The notes beneath the pieces were generated by a model. The model made no database searches. It was not told the DNA's origin and worked only from the letters and a program-made list of their open reading frames with translations. Made by a program: the position numbers and the translations under genes. Below, piece after piece: positions 9,019 through 18,075 of a stretch of DNA of 64,000 bases. Numbering within the stretch: position 1 is the first letter of the stretch; each line of letters starts with the position of its first letter. This stretch comes from Paracoccus sp. R12_2 (GTDB taxonomy: Bacteria > Pseudomonadota > Alphaproteobacteria > Rhodobacterales > Rhodobacteraceae), in NCBI RefSeq assembly GCF_017744015.1, contig NZ_JAGHRA010000003.1, forward strand, positions 276,658 to 340,657. Direction: 5' to 3'.

Positions 9019-10197
9019 ATGGATACCGGTCATATTCCCTTCGGCACCCCCGGCACCCCACTTGCCGCGAAGGGCGACGATCTAGGCTTTCTTCGTCTCA
9101 TCCGTTCCCGGCGCGTCGGCCCCGCGACGTTTCACCGACTGCTTGCCGAACATGGCAGCGCCGGTGCCGCGCTGGAGGCGTTGCCCGCCATCGCGGCGGC
9201 AGCCGGGGTCAATGACTATCAGGTCTGTCCCGAAGGCGTCGCGGCGGCGGAACTGGCGGCGGGCCGCAAGGCCGGGGCACGCCTGATCCGCTGCGATTCG
9301 CCGCTGTATCCCGACGCGCTGCGCCAGATCGACGGCGCGCCTCCGGTACTGTGGGTCCGCGGCGATCCGCATTGGCTGTCGCGCGATGCTGTCGCGGTGA
9401 TCGGCGCGCGCAACGCGTCGTCGCTGGGGCTGCGCATGGCCCGCGGCATGTCGGCCGGTCTGGGCGAATGCGGCTGCACGGTCGTCGCCGGACTGGCGCG
9501 CGGGGTGGATACTGCCGCGCACAACGCCAGCCTTCCCACCGGAACCGTCGCCGTGATGGCCGGCGGTGTCGATGTGATCTACCCTGCCGAGAACGTCGTG
9601 CTGGCAGCCCAGATCGCGGAAAAAGGCGCCCTTGTTTCCGAACAGCCGCCGGGAACGGAACCCGCCGCACGGCATTTCCCGACCCGTAACCGCATCATCT
9701 CGGGCCTGTCGCGCGCGGTGGTGGTGATCGAGGCTGCGCATCGCTCGGGTACGCTGATCACCGCCAGGAACGCGCTGGATCAGGGGCGCGAGGTGATGGC
9801 GGTGCCCGGACATCCGATGGATGCCCGCGCGGCTGGCTGCAACCTGCTGATCCGCGACGGTGCTTTGCTGGTCCGCAGCGCCAGCGACGTGGTCGCGGCA
9901 TTGGCCGAGCGCGGCGAGGCGCCCGCGACGCGAACCGATGATCCGGCGCCGCGCCACCGGCCTGGCACTGTCCCGCGGGCCAACGACGCGATCAGGAATG
10001 CGGTCAACCGGGATGCCGGCGGCCCCGTTCAACTGGAAGCCCGGATCCTGTCGCGCCTGACCCCAAGCCCGACTGAGGAAAACGACCTGATCCGCGATCT
10101 TGGCGTCCCCGCCTCAAGCGCCAGCGCCGCGATCCTGTCACTTGAACTGCAGGGACGCCTGACGCGGCTTGCGGGCGGTCGTCTGGCGCTCAGTTGA
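9019..10197 (+). CDS. dprA: DNA-processing protein DprA
   Basis: 392 residues. An N-terminal SAM-like region is followed by the Rossmann DprA core (A-V-I-G-A-R-N-A-S, then V-V-A-G-L-A-R-G-V-D, then F-P-T-R-N-R-I-I-S-G-L-S) and a C-terminal winged-helix segment (about 335-392). DprA protects incoming single-stranded DNA and loads RecA during natural transformation. The ATG at 9019 follows GGAGG. It precedes topA by 82 bases, the usual dprA-topA pairing of alphaproteobacteria. Confidence 0.96.
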   Translation: MDTGHIPFGTPGTPLAAKGDDLGFLRLIRSRRVGPATFHRLLAEHGSAGAALEALPAIAAAAGVNDYQVCPEGVAAAELAAGRKAGARLIRCDSPLYPDALRQIDGAPPVLWVRGDPHWLSRDAVAVIGARNASSLGLRMARGMSAGLGECGCTVVAGLARGVDTAAHNASLPTGTVAVMAGGVDVIYPAENVVLAAQIAEKGALVSEQPPGTEPAARHFPTRNRIISGLSRAVVVIEAAHRSGTLITARNALDQGREVMAVPGHPMDARAAGCNLLIRDGALLVRSASDVVAALAERGEAPATRTDDPAPRHRPGTVPRANDAIRNAVNRDAGGPVQLEARILSRLTPSPTEENDLIRDLGVPASSASAAILSLELQGRLTRLAGGRLALS

Positions 10198-10279
10198 ACG
10201 GCCCCGAATTCACCGACCGTTGACAGTCCCCTGCCCCGCACCCATGTTGCCGCCCCATTGAACGGTCCCTGAGGTGCAA

Positions 10280-12940
10280 ATGCCCGTCGTCGTCGTCGAG
10301 TCCCCGGCCAAGGCCAAAACCATCGAGAAATATCTCGGCGGCGACTATCGTGTTCTGGCGAGTTTCGGCCATGTCCGAGACCTGCCGCCCAAGGACGGCA
10401 GTGTCGATCCGGACGCCGATTTCGCGATGAAATGGGAAGTCGCCAGCGACAGCAAGAAGCACCTGAAGGCGATCCGCGACGCGCTGAAGGACGATCAGAA
10501 CCTGATCCTGGCCACCGACCCCGACCGCGAGGGCGAGGCGATCAGCTGGCACCTGCTGGAGGCCCTTGCCCCGGCACTGAAGAAGGGCAGCGAGGTCAAC
10601 CGCGTCACCTTCAACGCGATCACCAAGACCGCCGTCAGCGAGGCGATGAAGAATCCGCGCCAGATCGACCAGGCGCTGGTCGATGCCTATCTGGCGCGGC
10701 GCGCCCTAGACTATCTGGTTGGGTTCAACCTGTCGCCCGTGCTGTGGCGCAAGCTGCCGGGCGCGAAATCGGCGGGACGCGTGCAGTCGGTCTGCCTGCG
10801 GCTGATCGTCGACCGCGAGATGGAGATCGAGGCGTTCAAGCCCCGCGAATACTGGTCTGTCCATGCAAGGCTGGCGACACCCGGCGGACATGAATACGAC
10901 GCGCAGTTGGTCTCGCTGGCCGGGTCGAAGCTGGACCGCTTTGATCTGCCTGATGCCGAAAAGGCCGCGATGGCGGTCAGCGCACTGTCGTCTCGGGATC
11001 TGAAGGTCTCGGGCGTGGTGGCCAAGCCCGCCAGCCGCAATCCCTGGCCGCCCTTCATGACCTCGACCCTGCAGCAAGAGGCCAGCCGCAAGATGGGCAT
11101 GGGCGCCAAGGCCTGCATGTCGGCGGCGCAGCGCCTGTATGAGGCAGGGCTGATCACCTATATGCGGACCGACGGCATCGACATGGCGCCCGAGGCGGTG
11201 ATGGCCGCCCGCGACGCGATCAAGGCCAAGTTCGGCGAGAATTACCTGCCCAAATCGCCGCGCATGTACAAGAACAAGGCCAAGAACGCGCAGGAAGCCC
11301 ACGAATGCATCCGGCCCACCGACATGATGTTGTCGCCCGACAAGCTGAAGGTCAGCGCCGAGGATCAGCGCAAGCTGTATGACCTGATCTGGAAGCGCAC
11401 CATCGCCAGCCAGATGGAAGCGGCGCGGATGGAACGCACCACCGTCGATATCGAAAGCCCGGATCGGCAGGTCGGCCTGCGCGCGACGGGTCAGGTGATG
11501 CTGTTCGACGGGTTCCTGCGCGTCTACGATCAGGGCCGCGACGATGACGAGGGCGAAGACAGCGCGCGCCTTCCCGCCATCAGCGAAGGCGAGGATGCGA
11601 AACTGGTCGCCAAGGCGTTCGAGCCTGAATTCACCAAGTCCCGCGACAAGGGGGGCGACGTGCCGGACGCACCGTCAGGGCAGCGCGCGGCACCGGGATT
11701 GCTGATGAACGACGCGGCTTCCACCGCCGCCCGCCAGCATTTCACCCAACCCCCGCCCCGCTATACCGAGGCAACACTGGTCAAGCGCATGGAAGAACTG
11801 GGCATCGGTCGCCCCTCGACCTATGCCAGCATCGTGACCACGATCCAGGACCGCGAATACGTCCGCAAGGACAAGAACCGCCTGATCGCCGAGGACAAGG
11901 GCCGGTTGGTCACGACCTTCCTTGTGAAATACTTCCCGCGCTATGTCAGCTATGACTTCACCGCCGATCTTGAGAACGAACTGGACGAGATCAGCGCCGG
12001 CGACCTGATCTGGCGCGACGTGCTGGGGCGCTTCTGGAAGGATTTCTCGAAAGCGCTTGAAGGCACCTCGGACCTGCGGATCTCCGAGGTTCTGGATGCG
12101 ATCGACGACGCGCTGGCCCCGCATCTTTACCCGCCGCGCGCCGATGGCGGCGATCCGCGCGAATGTCCGCTGTGCGGCAAGGGCCGCCTGAACCTGAAGA
12201 CCGCACGATCGGGTGGCGCCTTCATCGGCTGTTCGAACTATCCCGAATGCCGCTTTACCCGGCCATTGTCGGCACCCGACGGGGAAGAACCCGTGGGCGA
12301 CCGCATTCTGGGCGAGGACGGCGGCGACCAGATCAGCCTGAAGACCGGACGTTTCGGCCCCTATGTTCAGCGCGGCGAGGCCACCGAAGACACGCCGAAG
12401 CCGCCCCGCGCGTCGATCCCTAAAGGCTGGGATGCCGCGGCCTTGGATCTGGACAAGGCGTTGCAACTGCTGTCGCTGCCGCGCCCCATCGGCCCGCATC
12501 CCGACGACGGCGTGCTGATCGAGGCGGGAATCGGGCGCTATGGCCCATATGTGAAGCATGATCGGAAATACGCGAACCTGCCTGATGTGGACGAAGTGTT
12601 CACCATCGGCATGAATCGCGCGGTCGAGGTTCTGGCGGCCAAGCAGACGCGCGGCCGCGCGGCAGCCGCAGCCCCGCTGAAAGAGCTTGGGGATCACCCC
12701 GATGGGGGTGCGATTCAGGTGATGAACGGCCGCTATGGCCCTTATGTCAAATGGGAAGAGATCAACGCGACCCTGCCCCGCGACGCCTCGCCCGACGAGA
12801 TCACGAAGGAACAGGCGCTTGAACTGATCGCAGCCAAGGCTGCGAAGTCCCCCAAGAAGGCGGTCAGGAAACCCGCCGCGAAGAAGGCGACGGCGAAGAA
12901 GCCCGCAGCGAAGAAACCCGCCAAGAAGACCGCCGAATAA
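10280..12940 (+). CDS. topA: DNA topoisomerase I
   Basis: 886 residues. The N-terminal TOPRIM domain begins V-V-V-V-E-S-P-A-K-A-K-T. The active-site tyrosine is Y294 in L-I-T-Y-M-R-T-D-G. A C4 zinc ribbon begins at C629-P-L-C632, and repeated topoisomerase C-terminal modules (R-F-G-P-Y-V, I-G-R-Y-G-P-Y-V, G-R-Y-G-P-Y-V) follow. The last 40 residues are an A-K-K-P repeat tail typical of the group, probably contacting DNA. It relaxes negative supercoils. I use the ATG at 10280, six bases after GAGG, rather than the in-frame GTG at 10274, which overlaps that site. Confidence 0.97.
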   Translation: MPVVVVESPAKAKTIEKYLGGDYRVLASFGHVRDLPPKDGSVDPDADFAMKWEVASDSKKHLKAIRDALKDDQNLILATDPDREGEAISWHLLEALAPALKKGSEVNRVTFNAITKTAVSEAMKNPRQIDQALVDAYLARRALDYLVGFNLSPVLWRKLPGAKSAGRVQSVCLRLIVDREMEIEAFKPREYWSVHARLATPGGHEYDAQLVSLAGSKLDRFDLPDAEKAAMAVSALSSRDLKVSGVVAKPASRNPWPPFMTSTLQQEASRKMGMGAKACMSAAQRLYEAGLITYMRTDGIDMAPEAVMAARDAIKAKFGENYLPKSPRMYKNKAKNAQEAHECIRPTDMMLSPDKLKVSAEDQRKLYDLIWKRTIASQMEAARMERTTVDIESPDRQVGLRATGQVMLFDGFLRVYDQGRDDDEGEDSARLPAISEGEDAKLVAKAFEPEFTKSRDKGGDVPDAPSGQRAAPGLLMNDAASTAARQHFTQPPPRYTEATLVKRMEELGIGRPSTYASIVTTIQDREYVRKDKNRLIAEDKGRLVTTFLVKYFPRYVSYDFTADLENELDEISAGDLIWRDVLGRFWKDFSKALEGTSDLRISEVLDAIDDALAPHLYPPRADGGDPRECPLCGKGRLNLKTARSGGAFIGCSNYPECRFTRPLSAPDGEEPVGDRILGEDGGDQISLKTGRFGPYVQRGEATEDTPKPPRASIPKGWDAAALDLDKALQLLSLPRPIGPHPDDGVLIEAGIGRYGPYVKHDRKYANLPDVDEVFTIGMNRAVEVLAAKQTRGRAAAAAPLKELGDHPDGGAIQVMNGRYGPYVKWEEINATLPRDASPDEITKEQALELIAAKAAKSPKKAVRKPAAKKATAKKPAAKKPAKKTAE

Positions 12941-12952
12941 CCCGCAACGGCG

Positions 12953-13678
12953 TCAGCGCAGATCCTTCGCGATCTGCGCGGCCGCATCCAGAAAGCTGTC
13001 GCGCACCGGCGCGGCATGCGGGTTTTCGCGCAGGATCGTGCGCAGCAGTTCGGGCGAATCCGCCCCGACCATCCGGGCGGCCTGGACCAGATGCCGGAAG
13101 CTGGCGGTGGTCAGGCGGTCGGGCAGTGGCCCAAGCTGCGAAAGCCCGCGCGCGACCAGATGCGTCAGCCCCTGCACCACCGCCATCTCGCGGTCATGCT
13201 GATCGGGCGTCGTTCGCAGAACCCGCAGTCCCAGCCGCCGCAGCAGTGCCGCGGCACGCCTGTGGCCCGCCCCGCGCAGCGGACACCAGGCGATGCGATG
13301 CCCGTCCAGCCCGTCGCGCGCGCTTTCCGGGCCGAACAGCGGATGGCTGGCGACGATCTGCACATGACCGGGCAGGATCCGCTGCATCATCTGCGCCGGG
13401 CGGATCTTTACCGATGCGACATCGACGACCATCGCGCCAGGCGACAGATGCGCCGCGATCCGGTGCAGCACCTCCTCCATCCGCGGCAGCGGCACCGCCA
13501 GAACGACGATCTGGCAGCGCGCGGCGTCCTCCAGATCGACCTGCGGCAGATCGTTGGCACGCATCACCGGGTCGCAGACGCAAACCGGCATATGATGGCG
13601 CAGATGGCGCGCGATCAGTTGACCGAACGCACCGAAGCCGATGACGGCAAGGCGCGGAAGTTCCGGGTGGTGAAACAC
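12953..13678 (-). CDS. prephenate/arogenate dehydrogenase-like protein
   Basis: 241 residues with a GTG start (13678) preceded by AAAGG. The N-terminal NAD(P)-binding motif is G14-F-G-A-F-G19, and S-H-P-L-F-G-P-E-S near residue 120 matches the prephenate dehydrogenase catalytic-histidine loop. The enzyme family makes 4-hydroxyphenylpyruvate or tyrosine by oxidative decarboxylation. It is shorter than the usual 280-310 residues, with a reduced C-terminal helical domain, so a different hydroxyacid or imine substrate is possible. It is convergent with topA, 12 bases apart. Confidence 0.82.
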   Translation of the reverse strand: MFHHPELPRLAVIGFGAFGQLIARHLRHHMPVCVCDPVMRANDLPQVDLEDAARCQIVVLAVPLPRMEEVLHRIAAHLSPGAMVVDVASVKIRPAQMMQRILPGHVQIVASHPLFGPESARDGLDGHRIAWCPLRGAGHRRAAALLRRLGLRVLRTTPDQHDREMAVVQGLTHLVARGLSQLGPLPDRLTTASFRHLVQAARMVGADSPELLRTILRENPHAAPVRDSFLDAAAQIAKDLR

Positions 13679-13745
13679 GGCAGGACCTTTCGATAAGGCG
13701 CAAGGTCGTGATGTTCTTTTCCGATCAACCGCACGGCCCGCGCGG

Positions 13746-13772
13746 TTGACATGATTGTTCCCCCGCTATGAT
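13746..13772 (+). promoter_or_regulatory. candidate promoter upstream of scoA
   Basis: TTGACA at 13746-13751 and TATGAT at 13767-13772 are near-perfect hexamers, but the spacer is 15 bases, shorter than ideal, and the leader would be about 165 bases. A second TTGACA at 13881-13886, with CATGAC 17 bases on, lies closer to scoA. The rest of the 265-base gap holds an imperfect inverted repeat near 13857-13877 and nothing else I can name. Confidence 0.35.
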
Positions 13773-13943
13773 TGCGGGCGGCGATACAGGGAAAAGATGG
13801 CATTTCTGCGGTTCATGCCGCTCAGATGGGCCAGCGGGCGGCATGATGTCAAGTCCCGCCGCTAACAGCGGGCGGTCCGATTGACACCGGTTGGTCGGCG
13901 GGCCATGACTTCTGCCGAACCTGTATCCATGAGGGGAGGACCG

Positions 13944-14648
13944 ATGAAAAAGGTCTATGCCAATGCAACCGAGGCCCTGGACGGTCTCTTGCATGACGGG
14001 ATGTTCATCTCGGCCGGGGGGTTCGGCCTTTGCGGCATCCCCGAATTGCTGATCGACGCGATCGTGGACAGCGGCGTCAAGGAACTGACCATCGCCAGCA
14101 ACAATTGCGGGATCGACGGCTTCGGCCTGGGCAAGCTGCTGGATACCAAGCAGATCAGGAAGATGCTCAGCTCGTACGTCGGCGAGAATGCCGAGTTCAT
14201 GCGCCAGTACCTGTCGGGCGAGCTTGAACTGGAGTTCAATCCCCAGGGCACGCTGGCCGAACGGATGCGCGCCGGCGGCAGTGGCATTCCGGGCTTCTAC
14301 ACCAAGACCGGCGTGGGCACCCGGATCGCCGAGGGCAAGGAAGTGAAGGTCTTCGACGGCGAGGAATTCATCCTGGAACGCGGCATTGTCGCGGATCTGT
14401 CGATCGTGAAGGCGTGGAAGGCCGACGACACCGGCAATCTTGTGTTCCGCAAGACCGCCCGCAACTTCAACCCGCCCGCCGCCATGTCAGGCAAGGTCTG
14501 TGTCGCCGAGGTCGAGGAAATCGTGCCGCGCGGATCCCTGGACCCCGACCACATCCACCTGCCCGGCATCTATGTGCACCGCCTGATTCAGGGTCAGCAC
14601 GAGAAGCGGATCGAGAAAGTCACCACCCGCAAGCGTGAGGAGGTCTGA
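13944..14648 (+). CDS. scoA: succinyl-CoA:3-ketoacid CoA-transferase subunit A
   Basis: 234 residues, the standard size of the alpha subunit, with the glycine-rich opening [13 protein letters not shown] and the conserved G-G-x-G-I-P-G-F-Y segment. With ScoB it moves CoA from succinyl-CoA to acetoacetate, feeding ketone bodies or PHB breakdown products into central metabolism. A strong AGGGGAGGA site precedes the ATG at 13944. Longer in-frame upstream starts lack one and would add unconserved sequence. It ends two bases before scoB. Confidence 0.95.
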   Translation: MKKVYANATEALDGLLHDGMFISAGGFGLCGIPELLIDAIVDSGVKELTIASNNCGIDGFGLGKLLDTKQIRKMLSSYVGENAEFMRQYLSGELELEFNPQGTLAERMRAGGSGIPGFYTKTGVGTRIAEGKEVKVFDGEEFILERGIVADLSIVKAWKADDTGNLVFRKTARNFNPPAAMSGKVCVAEVEEIVPRGSLDPDHIHLPGIYVHRLIQGQHEKRIEKVTTRKREEV

Positions 14649-14649
14649 C

Positions 14650-15291
14650 ATGGCCAGTGAACTGAAAGGCTGGGATCGCGACCAGATGGCCGCCCGCGCC
14701 GCCGAGGAACTGGAAGACGGCATGTATGTGAACCTTGGCATCGGCATTCCGACGCTGGTGGCGAACTATGTCGGCGACAAGGACATCACGCTGCAGTCGG
14801 AAAACGGCATGCTGGGGATGGGGCCCTTCCCGTTCGAGGGCGAGGAAGATCCCGACCTGATCAATGCCGGCAAGCAGACCATCACGGAACTCAGCCGCAC
14901 CTCGTATTTCGACAGTGCGACAAGCTTCGGCATGATCCGCGGCGGCAAGATCGCGGCCGCCGTGCTGGGCGCGATGGAAGTGGCCGAGAACGGCGATCTG
15001 GCCAACTGGATGATCCCCGGCAAGCTGGTCAAGGGCATGGGCGGCGCAATGGATCTGGTCGCCGGCGTCAAGCGGGTGATCGTCGTGATGGACCACACCA
15101 ACAAGGCCGGCGACTCAAAGCTGCTGAAGGAATGCACGCTGCCGCTGACCGGCAAGGGTGTCGTGAACCGGATCATCACCAATCTGGGTGTGCTGGACGT
15201 GGTCGAGGGCGGGCTGAAGATCGTCGAAACCGCCGACGGCGTGACGGAAGATGATATCCGCGCCGCGACCGAGGCGACGATCGTCGCCTGA
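14650..15291 (+). CDS. scoB: succinyl-CoA:3-ketoacid CoA-transferase subunit B
   Basis: 213 residues. The catalytic glutamate that forms the enzyme-CoA thioester is E51 in the S-E-N-G motif, and the N-L-G-I-G-I-P-T opening is typical. GAGGAGG lies inside the end of scoA, eight or so bases before the ATG at 14650. It forms a two-gene unit with scoA. Confidence 0.96.
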   Translation: MASELKGWDRDQMAARAAEELEDGMYVNLGIGIPTLVANYVGDKDITLQSENGMLGMGPFPFEGEEDPDLINAGKQTITELSRTSYFDSATSFGMIRGGKIAAAVLGAMEVAENGDLANWMIPGKLVKGMGGAMDLVAGVKRVIVVMDHTNKAGDSKLLKECTLPLTGKGVVNRIITNLGVLDVVEGGLKIVETADGVTEDDIRAATEATIVA

Positions 15292-15319
15292 GATCGCATC
15301 GCAGTGCGACACCGATGGC

Positions 15320-15336
15320 GGGGGGCCTTGCCCCCC
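15320..15336 (+). terminator. GC hairpin after scoB
   Basis: Seven G/C pairs (15320-15326 with 15330-15336) close a CTT loop 28 bases after the scoB stop. No T tail follows, so it may only slow polymerase or protect the mRNA end. A run of eight C and a G-A-A-T-A-T-T-T-G-C-G-C-A-A-G-A-A-A segment come next; similar A-rich motifs are, from memory, common in Rhodobacteraceae spacers. Confidence 0.4.
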
Positions 15337-15394
15337 GTCGCCGATTCCGGCGCCCCCCCCGAATATTTGCGCAAGAAAGAAGCCGCCGAGGCCG

Positions 15395-15973
15395 ATGATG
15401 ACACCCGACCAGATCAGCCCGCTTTTCACGCGCGACGATGGCACGTTCTTCTGCGCAAGGTGGAACCGGCCGGTCGCGCCGGTGATCTTCGGACTGACCG
15501 AAGAGACGCTGGACATCTTTCGCAGTGCGATCCGGGCGGGGTTCGCCCATGCGGGCCACCCGGTGACAGACGCCGATCCGGAAATGGGCAGCAACCTGAT
15601 GCTGTTCTTCATGCGCGACTGGAACGAGCTTGAAGGTATCCCGGACCTGGATCGCCTGACCGGGATGGCCGGTCTGCCATCACGTCTGATTGGATCCTCA
15701 GCGGATCAGTACAGGCTTTTTCGCTTTGACCCGGATGGCGGCATCCGTGCCTGCCTGATCTTCGTCCGGATGTCCGGCGCTTTGGCCGATTCGCACCCGG
15801 CCCGCCTGGCCGAGGCGCTTGTGATGCGCAGCGCACTGACCTTCGCGCGCGACGTGACGCCGTCCTCCGAACTGGCGGCGCTGATCCGCGCGGCCTATGA
15901 TCCCGTGCTGCCCGTCACCGCGACCGACCACAGCCACGCGTTGCGCCTTGCGGCGCGCATGGCCCCACGCTGA
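15395..15973 (+). CDS. protein of unknown function
   Basis: 192 residues, no signal peptide and no membrane helix. I do not recognise the family. The frame has strong alphaproteobacterial codon bias and a GAGG before tandem ATGs at 15395 and 15398. Visible features are an aromatic R-D-D-G-T-F-F-C-A-R-W start, the D-P-E-M-G-S-N-L-M-L-F-F-M-R-D-W block near 65-80 and a helical C-terminus. It follows scoAB but is separated from it by a hairpin, so co-transcription is uncertain. It looks like a soluble conserved hypothetical protein. Confidence 0.75.
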   Translation: MMTPDQISPLFTRDDGTFFCARWNRPVAPVIFGLTEETLDIFRSAIRAGFAHAGHPVTDADPEMGSNLMLFFMRDWNELEGIPDLDRLTGMAGLPSRLIGSSADQYRLFRFDPDGGIRACLIFVRMSGALADSHPARLAEALVMRSALTFARDVTPSSELAALIRAAYDPVLPVTATDHSHALRLAARMAPR

Positions 15974-15993
15974 GACGAACCATGGCGCCCGCC

Positions 15994-16051
15994 GCGCGCG
16001 AAGCGCGCCTCCGGCCCAGCGGCAGCGACCGGGATGGGCCACGCCCATCCC
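15994..16051 (+). repeat. two short perfect hairpins in the gap before ybgC
   Basis: GCGCGC pairs across GAA at 15994-16008. A nine-base stem (16031-16039 with 16043-16051) closes a CAC loop. No T run follows either. They occupy the 150-base gap between the unknown gene and ybgC and could end transcription weakly or be members of a dispersed repeat family; only one copy is in this window. Confidence 0.45.
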
Positions 16052-16123
16052 GTCCCCTTTGCAACGGGTGCGGCCGATGATCCGGGCGTCGGGCAATTGC
16101 AGGCGGCATGATGCAGGCCTAGG

Positions 16124-16534
16124 ATGGCCGACATGAGCCATTCCCTGAACCTGCGCGTCTATTACGAAGACACCGACCTGGCGGGAATCGTCTATTACGC
16201 CAACTACCTGAAGTTCATCGAACGAGGACGCTCTGAGTGGCTGCGCGACCTGGGGGTCGATCAGGTCGACATGAAAGAAACCGAGGGGCGTGTCTTCGCG
16301 GTGCGGCGGATCGAGGCCGACTATCTTCGGCCCGCCCGGTTTGACGACATGCTTCAGGTCGTCACCAGCCTGCATCAGCTGACCGCCGCGCGGGTGGTGG
16401 TTGATCAGGCCGTGCACCGCGACGGTGACACGCTGTTCAATGCGCGTGTGACGATCGCCTGCCTGGACCGGACCGGACGCCCCGTCCGGTTGCCGCCAGC
16501 GGTTGGGTCACGGCTGCGACAGGTCCGAACATGA
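16124..16534 (+). CDS. ybgC: acyl-CoA thioesterase YbgC (Tol-Pal associated)
   Basis: 136 residues with the hot-dog 4-hydroxybenzoyl-CoA thioesterase signature Y-Y-E-D-T-D-L-A-G-I-V-Y-Y-A-N-Y; D18 is the expected catalytic acid. YbgC hydrolyses short or long acyl-CoA and is almost always the first gene of the tol-pal cluster, though its tie to envelope function is unclear. An ATG at 16133 (M4) is a possible alternative start because AGG lies nine bases before it. Its end overlaps the next gene as ATGA. Confidence 0.93.
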   Translation: MADMSHSLNLRVYYEDTDLAGIVYYANYLKFIERGRSEWLRDLGVDQVDMKETEGRVFAVRRIEADYLRPARFDDMLQVVTSLHQLTAARVVVDQAVHRDGDTLFNARVTIACLDRTGRPVRLPPAVGSRLRQVRT

Positions 16535-17262
16535 ACATTCCACGCCGCATCGCCATGTGGTCCGGGCCGCGCAACCTGTCGACGGCGATGATGCGCAGCT
16601 TCGGCTCACGCGGCGACTGCGCCTGTGTGGACGAGCCCTTTTACGCCCATTATCTGCTGAAGACCGGCCTGCCCCACCCGATGCGCGACGAGGTGATCGC
16701 AAGCCAACCCGCCGATTGGCGGGACGTCCTGCCCGCACTGACGACCGAGCCGGTGAAGGCAGACGTCCAGTACCAGAAACACATGGTTCAGCATATGCTG
16801 CCGGGCATGGATCTGGACTGGACCGATCGGGTGACCAACGTCTTCCTGATCCGCGAACCCGAACGGGTCGCGGCCTCTTTCGCGGCCAAGCGCGGACTGC
16901 CGGACGCAGCAGAGCTTGGCTTTTCGCGGCAATGGCAGATGTATCGTCACATGGCCAAGCGCAGCCCCGCACCTGTCGTGATCGACAGTGCCGATATCCG
17001 CCGCGACCCGGCCCGTGCCCTGCGGGCGCTGTGCGACGCCATCGACATCGCATGGACCGACCGGATGCTGGCTTGGCCCGCCGGGGCCAGGCCCGAGGAT
17101 GGCGTCTGGGGCAAGGTCTGGTACGATGCCGTCAACGCCTCGACCGGGTTTGCAGGGGCCGAGGGGCCGTTGCCGCGGCTTGAAGGTGAACTTGCCGGCC
17201 TGGCCGCGGCGCTGCGTCCCGACTATGAGGCGATCGCCGCCCACCGACTGCGGCTTGACTGA
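16531..17262 (+). CDS. sulfotransferase-family P-loop protein
   Basis: 243 residues. The N-terminal W-S-G-P-R-N-L-S-T (residues 10-18) is the 5'-phosphosulfate loop of a sulfotransferase-like family, and F-L-I-R-E-P-E-R-V near 108 matches the 3'-phosphate-binding R-x-P block. These proteins are sometimes labelled branched-chain aminotransferase-like, which the motif does not support. Donor would be PAPS; the acceptor is unknown and activity is unproven for most members. It overlaps ybgC by four bases and precedes tolQ, so it sits inside the tol-pal locus. Confidence 0.75.
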   Translation: MNIPRRIAMWSGPRNLSTAMMRSFGSRGDCACVDEPFYAHYLLKTGLPHPMRDEVIASQPADWRDVLPALTTEPVKADVQYQKHMVQHMLPGMDLDWTDRVTNVFLIREPERVAASFAAKRGLPDAAELGFSRQWQMYRHMAKRSPAPVVIDSADIRRDPARALRALCDAIDIAWTDRMLAWPAGARPEDGVWGKVWYDAVNASTGFAGAEGPLPRLEGELAGLAAALRPDYEAIAAHRLRLD

Positions 17263-17280
17263 TCGCCCGCGGGCGGCGAA

Positions 17281-17312
17281 TTGACGGCATTGTGTTGCGG
17301 CAGGGGTTAAAA
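17281..17312 (+). promoter_or_regulatory. weak candidate promoter for tolQ
   Basis: TTGACG at 17281-17286 is followed 18-20 bases later by the only A/T-rich stretch in the 113-base gap (GGTTAAAA, 17305-17312). It could start tolQRAB-pal transcription independently of ybgC. The hexamer fit is poor. Confidence 0.25.
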
Positions 17313-17375
17313 CCGCTGCTAGAGAAGGGCTAGAAGGCCCGGCAAAACGGCGCTCGTGAAGATGAGGCAGTGACG

Positions 17376-18071
17376 ATGGAACCCATTCAGGCCGCGCAGG
17401 CCCTCGATTTTTCGCTGGTGGCGCTGTTCGCGCGCGCCTCGCTGACGGTCAAGATCGTGATGATCCTGCTGATCGTCGCCTCTTTCTGGAGCTGGGCGAT
17501 CATCATCCAGAAATTCCTGGCCTTCGCGGCATCCCGGCGCGAGGCCGCCCGCTTCGACCGCGCCTTCTGGTCGGGCGAGCCGCTGGACGATCTGTATGAC
17601 CGGCTTGGCGAACGCCCCAAGGGTGCCTCGGAACGTATCTTCGCCGCCGGCATGACCGAATGGCGGCGCAGCCACCGCGATGACGGCGCACTGATCCCCG
17701 GTGGCGTTCAGCGGATCGACCGGGCGATGAACGTCTCTATCCAGCGCGAAGAATCCCGTCTTTTCCGGGGACTGTCATTCCTCGCCACGGTCGGATCGAC
17801 CGCCCCCTTCATCGGCCTGTTCGGCACCGTCTGGGGCATCAAGACCGCGTTCGAAGGCATCGCGATGTCGCAGAACACCAGCCTTGCCGTCGTGGCCCCC
17901 GGCATTGCCGAGGCGCTGTTGGCAACCGCGCTTGGCCTTCTGGCGGCGATTCCCGCCGTGATCTTCTACAACAAGCTGTCGGGCGACGCCGAACGCGTGG
18001 TCGGCAACTGGGAAGCCTTCGCAGACGAATTTTCGACCCTGCTGTCACGGCAGCTTGACGGCGAGGCCTGA
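17376..18071 (+). CDS. tolQ: Tol-Pal system proton channel subunit TolQ
   Basis: 231 residues with the MotA/TolQ/ExbB layout: a first helix near 20-42, a long cytoplasmic domain, and two helices near 135-160 and 170-195 carrying G-S-T-A-P-F-I-G-L-F-G-T-V-W-G-I. It uses the proton gradient with TolR to energise TolA during cell constriction. ATG at 17376 is preferred over GTG at 17370; AGG lies upstream. It is four bases from tolR. Confidence 0.96.
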   Translation: MEPIQAAQALDFSLVALFARASLTVKIVMILLIVASFWSWAIIIQKFLAFAASRREAARFDRAFWSGEPLDDLYDRLGERPKGASERIFAAGMTEWRRSHRDDGALIPGGVQRIDRAMNVSIQREESRLFRGLSFLATVGSTAPFIGLFGTVWGIKTAFEGIAMSQNTSLAVVAPGIAEALLATALGLLAAIPAVIFYNKLSGDAERVVGNWEAFADEFSTLLSRQLDGEA

Positions 18072-18075
18072 TCCG

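Noticed and set aside
13679..13943. Looked for a small RNA or tRNA in the longest gap.
   Set aside because: No cloverleaf or terminator-ended structure; only promoter-like hexamers and one imperfect inverted repeat.
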